Source: Stutzerimonas stutzeri (GTDB lineage Bacteria > Pseudomonadota > Gammaproteobacteria > Pseudomonadales > Pseudomonadaceae). Taken from it: a stretch of DNA of 64,000 nucleotides. The position numbers and the translations under genes were made by a program. Shown here one piece after another: positions 60,514-64,000 of this stretch (the first letter of the stretch is position 1; each line of letters opens with the position of its first letter). Below the pieces are notes generated by a model. The model searched no databases. It was not told where the DNA came from and worked only from the letters and a program-made list of their open reading frames with translations. The stretch lies in contig NZ_CP139348.1 in assembly GCF_038561965.1 (NCBI RefSeq), forward strand, positions 62,001 through 126,000, given 5' to 3'.

Positions 60514-62595
60514 TCAGCCTGAAAAATTCATCATTCTTTTGACTTTCTTTTTTCGGTTGAGCGGACTGGCGGACACCTGCTCCAACAAACTCCCCGCCTT
60601 ATCCCTATCTGCAATCCCCGGTAGTACCGGCGGCTTGATCTTGATCCCTGAACCCTTGCCCGGCGCGCCGCCGGCATTGATTCGCGCCAGCGGGCCGGAG
60701 ACGGTGATGCCGCCCGGGTCGAGCTTGATGAAACTGCCGCCAGCCTTGAGGGTCAGCTCGATGCCGGCTTCGATGACCATCTTCTGCCCGGCTTTGAGAT
60801 GGATCTCGCGGCCGGCCTTGGTCAGCTGGGCGGTGCCGAGCTTGATGTGTTGGGTCTGGCCGATGGTGAGGTGGTCGTCGGGTTTGACTTCCACTTTGCG
60901 GTCGCCGGCAACGGTCAGGTGTTCCTCGGCGCGAAATTCGCTGTAGCTGTTGGCCTCGACGGTGTCGTGGCGTTCGTGACCGACGCGGCTTTTCTGGTCG
61001 TGCTCGATGTTCTCGTCCCAGTCGCGCTGGGCGTGGACATAGATCTGCTCGGCGCCCTTGCGGTCTTCGATGCGCAGTTCGTTGTAACCGCCACCGCCTG
61101 GGGAGCTCAGGGTCTTGAACACCGTGCGAGTCTTGTTCGCCGGCAGGTCGTAGGGGACCTGGTGTTCCTTGTGGTACAGGCAGCCTGTCACCAGCGGCTG
61201 ATCGGGGTCGCCTTCGAGGAAGGTGATCAGCACTTCCATGCCGACTCGCGGAATGGCGATGCCGCCGTAGCGGTCGCCGGCCCAGCTGGAGCTAACGCGC
61301 AGCCAGCAGCTGGTCTTGTCGTCGGCCTGGCCTTCACGGTCCCAGTGGAACTGGACGCGTATTCGGCCGTACTCATCGCAGTGGATTTCTTCGCCGGGAG
61401 GACCGGTGACCACGGCGGTCTGGCTGCCGAGAACCTTCGGCTTCGGATGCTTCAGAGCCGGGCGGAAGGGGATGTCCCAGGGGGTGGCGGTGAAGTGGTT
61501 GCGGTAGCCTTGTTGGAGGTCGGAGCTGGCAAGAGCCCCCTCACCCCAGCCCTCTCCCCATAGGGGAGAGGGGGCCAGTCCGTGGTGAGCTGGGACATTG
61601 GTAATTGATTCCTCCAACACCTGTGGCTGCTTGCCTTCATGCAGCACTTCGGTGAGCAGCCAGAGCTGGTTCCAGTCGGCGCGGGGGTGCTCGCTGAGAA
61701 GGAGAAAATGTCCGCTCACCAGTCGCGGCTGGTCGCTTTCGCCTTCGGCCAGTTCGTAATCGTGGCGATGGCGTTCCAGGGCACGCTGCGACAGGTGCTT
61801 GCCACGGGTGCGCTCGGTGAAACGGCCGGGATAGTCGTAGTCCTCGAGATCCGGCTGGAAGTCGCTGTGAAAGGACGCCTCCATGGTCAGGCGCGGCTTC
61901 TCGAAGTCGTAGTCGCGGCGCGTGACGCGGGTGGTGCGGGTCTCCAGGCGCAGGCCAAAGCGTTTGACCACCGGCTGGTCGGCGACCAGGCCGCTGTCCT
62001 GCTGATAGGCGGTGACGGCGAGCTTGGGAAAGACCGTCTGGCCGTCGCCAAAGACCAGCACATGGCCGGCCGCGCTGTGCTCGAAGTGGTAATGGATACC
62101 TTCTTCCTCGCACAAACGCTGGATGAAATGCAGGTCCGATTCGTCGTACTGAACGCAGTATTCACGCGCGGGGTAGATCACCGGGCCGAGCTGGAAGCGG
62201 TAGGCGTCGGCCTGGATGCCATGTTCTTCGAGCACCTGGGCGACGATCTGCGGCACGCTGAGGTACTGGAAAATGCGCTGGTTGGTGCGATGGGCGAGAT
62301 ACGCCAGCTGCGGCACGAGCGTGAGGCGGTAGCGGGTCAGGCGCTTGCCGGATTCACCCTGAGCGGCCTGATGCACCAGCCCGTGGACACCGCTGCCATC
62401 CGGCGCGAAGGCGAGGAAGGCCGGACGATGCAGCAGGCTTTCCAGATCCAGGTCGGGGCGCTCGCTGACCAGTTCCAGATCGAAGCGATAGGGCTGGCTG
62501 ATAGCCTCGCGGCCCTGGAACTCAAGCACCTTGAAGTCGTGCTCGATGCCTTCGAGGGTTAGCGTGAAGTGGGCCTGGTTGGCTGGGTTGAACAT
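60514..62595 (-). CDS. vgrG: Type VI secretion spike protein VgrG (TssI)
   Basis: A 693-residue VgrG. The N-terminal gp27-like part begins FTLTLEGIEHDFKVLEFQGREAIS. The gp5-like middle has DEYGRIRVQFHWDREGQADDKTSCWLRV and the C-terminal needle region is rich in lysine and glycine repeats (HLTIGQTQHIKLGTAQLTKAG). VgrG trimers form the spike tip and carry effectors. The gene has an in-frame palindromic repeat that codes for about 16 extra residues near residue 340 (separate entry). The regulator gene ends 15 bp upstream. Confidence 0.95.
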   Translation of the reverse strand: MFNPANQAHFTLTLEGIEHDFKVLEFQGREAISQPYRFDLELVSERPDLDLESLLHRPAFLAFAPDGSGVHGLVHQAAQGESGKRLTRYRLTLVPQLAYLAHRTNQRIFQYLSVPQIVAQVLEEHGIQADAYRFQLGPVIYPAREYCVQYDESDLHFIQRLCEEEGIHYHFEHSAAGHVLVFGDGQTVFPKLAVTAYQQDSGLVADQPVVKRFGLRLETRTTRVTRRDYDFEKPRLTMEASFHSDFQPDLEDYDYPGRFTERTRGKHLSQRALERHRHDYELAEGESDQPRLVSGHFLLLSEHPRADWNQLWLLTEVLHEGKQPQVLEESITNVPAHHGLAPSPLWGEGWGEGALASSDLQQGYRNHFTATPWDIPFRPALKHPKPKVLGSQTAVVTGPPGEEIHCDEYGRIRVQFHWDREGQADDKTSCWLRVSSSWAGDRYGGIAIPRVGMEVLITFLEGDPDQPLVTGCLYHKEHQVPYDLPANKTRTVFKTLSSPGGGGYNELRIEDRKGAEQIYVHAQRDWDENIEHDQKSRVGHERHDTVEANSYSEFRAEEHLTVAGDRKVEVKPDDHLTIGQTQHIKLGTAQLTKAGREIHLKAGQKMVIEAGIELTLKAGGSFIKLDPGGITVSGPLARINAGGAPGKGSGIKIKPPVLPGIADRDKAGSLLEQVSASPLNRKKKVKRMMNFSG
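61536..61572. repeat. Palindromic repeat inserted in frame within vgrG
   Basis: CCCTCTCCCC (61550-61559) and GGGGAGAGGG (61563-61572) are perfect 10-bp arms around ATA, preceded by CCCCCTCACCCCAG. This sort of CCTCTCCC/GGGAGAGG element is a common dispersed extragenic repeat in proteobacteria. On the vgrG strand it reads as SPLWGEGWGEGA, in a surface-exposed linker where VgrG proteins vary in length. Confidence 0.78.
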
Positions 62596-62610
62596 GGCGT
62601 CTTTCCTTCC

Positions 62611-64000
<1,390 letters not shown>

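Overview
The window is GC-rich chromosomal DNA from a gamma-proteobacterium of the genus Pseudomonas, most probably the P. stutzeri group (Stutzerimonas). The main reason is gene order: desA, a PAS-GGDEF gene, aguA-aguB-aguR, spuI and spuABCDEFGH follow the order I know from P. aeruginosa around PA0286-PA0304. Next to them are an NnrS operon with an ANR/DNR-type site, a DctPQM/DctBD dicarboxylate system, rmlBACD and a VgrG/type VI secretion island. No rRNA, tRNA, CRISPR array, insertion sequence or prophage gene was seen.

Layout. 1-65: the 5' end of a gene leaving the window. 197-8098 (-): a signalling array in the transcription order histidine kinase, receiver, histidine kinase, receiver, Hpt-REC-REC-GGDEF, probably a phosphorelay onto c-di-GMP synthesis. 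8423-11183: fatty-acid desaturase, a second diguanylate cyclase and a VOC protein. 11226-25017: polyamine catabolism and uptake. AguA/AguB turn agmatine into putrescine, AguR represses them, and two glutamylpolyamine synthetases (spuI, spuB), a gamma-glutamyl hydrolase (spuA) and a transaminase (spuC) degrade putrescine. SpuD/SpuE with SpuFGH import putrescine and spermidine. 25198-31118 (-): five coupled genes, TonB receptor, binding protein, ABC permease, ABC ATPase and NnrS, behind a promoter with both a Fur-type and a perfect FNR/ANR/DNR-type site.

31229-34357: a DUF6436 thioredoxin-like protein, an alpha/beta hydrolase, a DUF2059-like protein and a 2OG-Fe(II) oxygenase with a TTG start. 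34424-41157 (-): TRAP transporter dctPQM and its two-component system dctBD, with a clear sigma-54 promoter before dctP. 41262-44654 (-): rmlBACD for dTDP-L-rhamnose. 44868-49799 (-): a YhiI/RbbA/YhhJ-type ABC export system. 49915-53409 (-): an MCE/Mla-type lipid transporter with a PqiC-like lipoprotein. 53550-56585 (-): a membrane-anchored catalase-like protein and a di-heme cytochrome c. 56750-64000 (-): a sigma-54 activator (cut by the window edge), VgrG, a lipoprotein, a large multidomain peptidoglycan-hydrolase effector and an LprI-like probable immunity protein.

The two most interesting loci are the iron- and oxygen/NO-responsive TonB-ABC-NnrS operon, whose substrate is unknown, and the VgrG effector cassette. 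In the cassette, the low-GC 3' end of the effector and the adjoining lysozyme-inhibitor-like gene look like a swapped toxin/immunity unit. The VgrG gene also carries an in-frame palindromic repeat. Several start sites were moved from the longest open frame to a start supported by a ribosome-binding site or a 4-bp overlap; each is explained in its entry.
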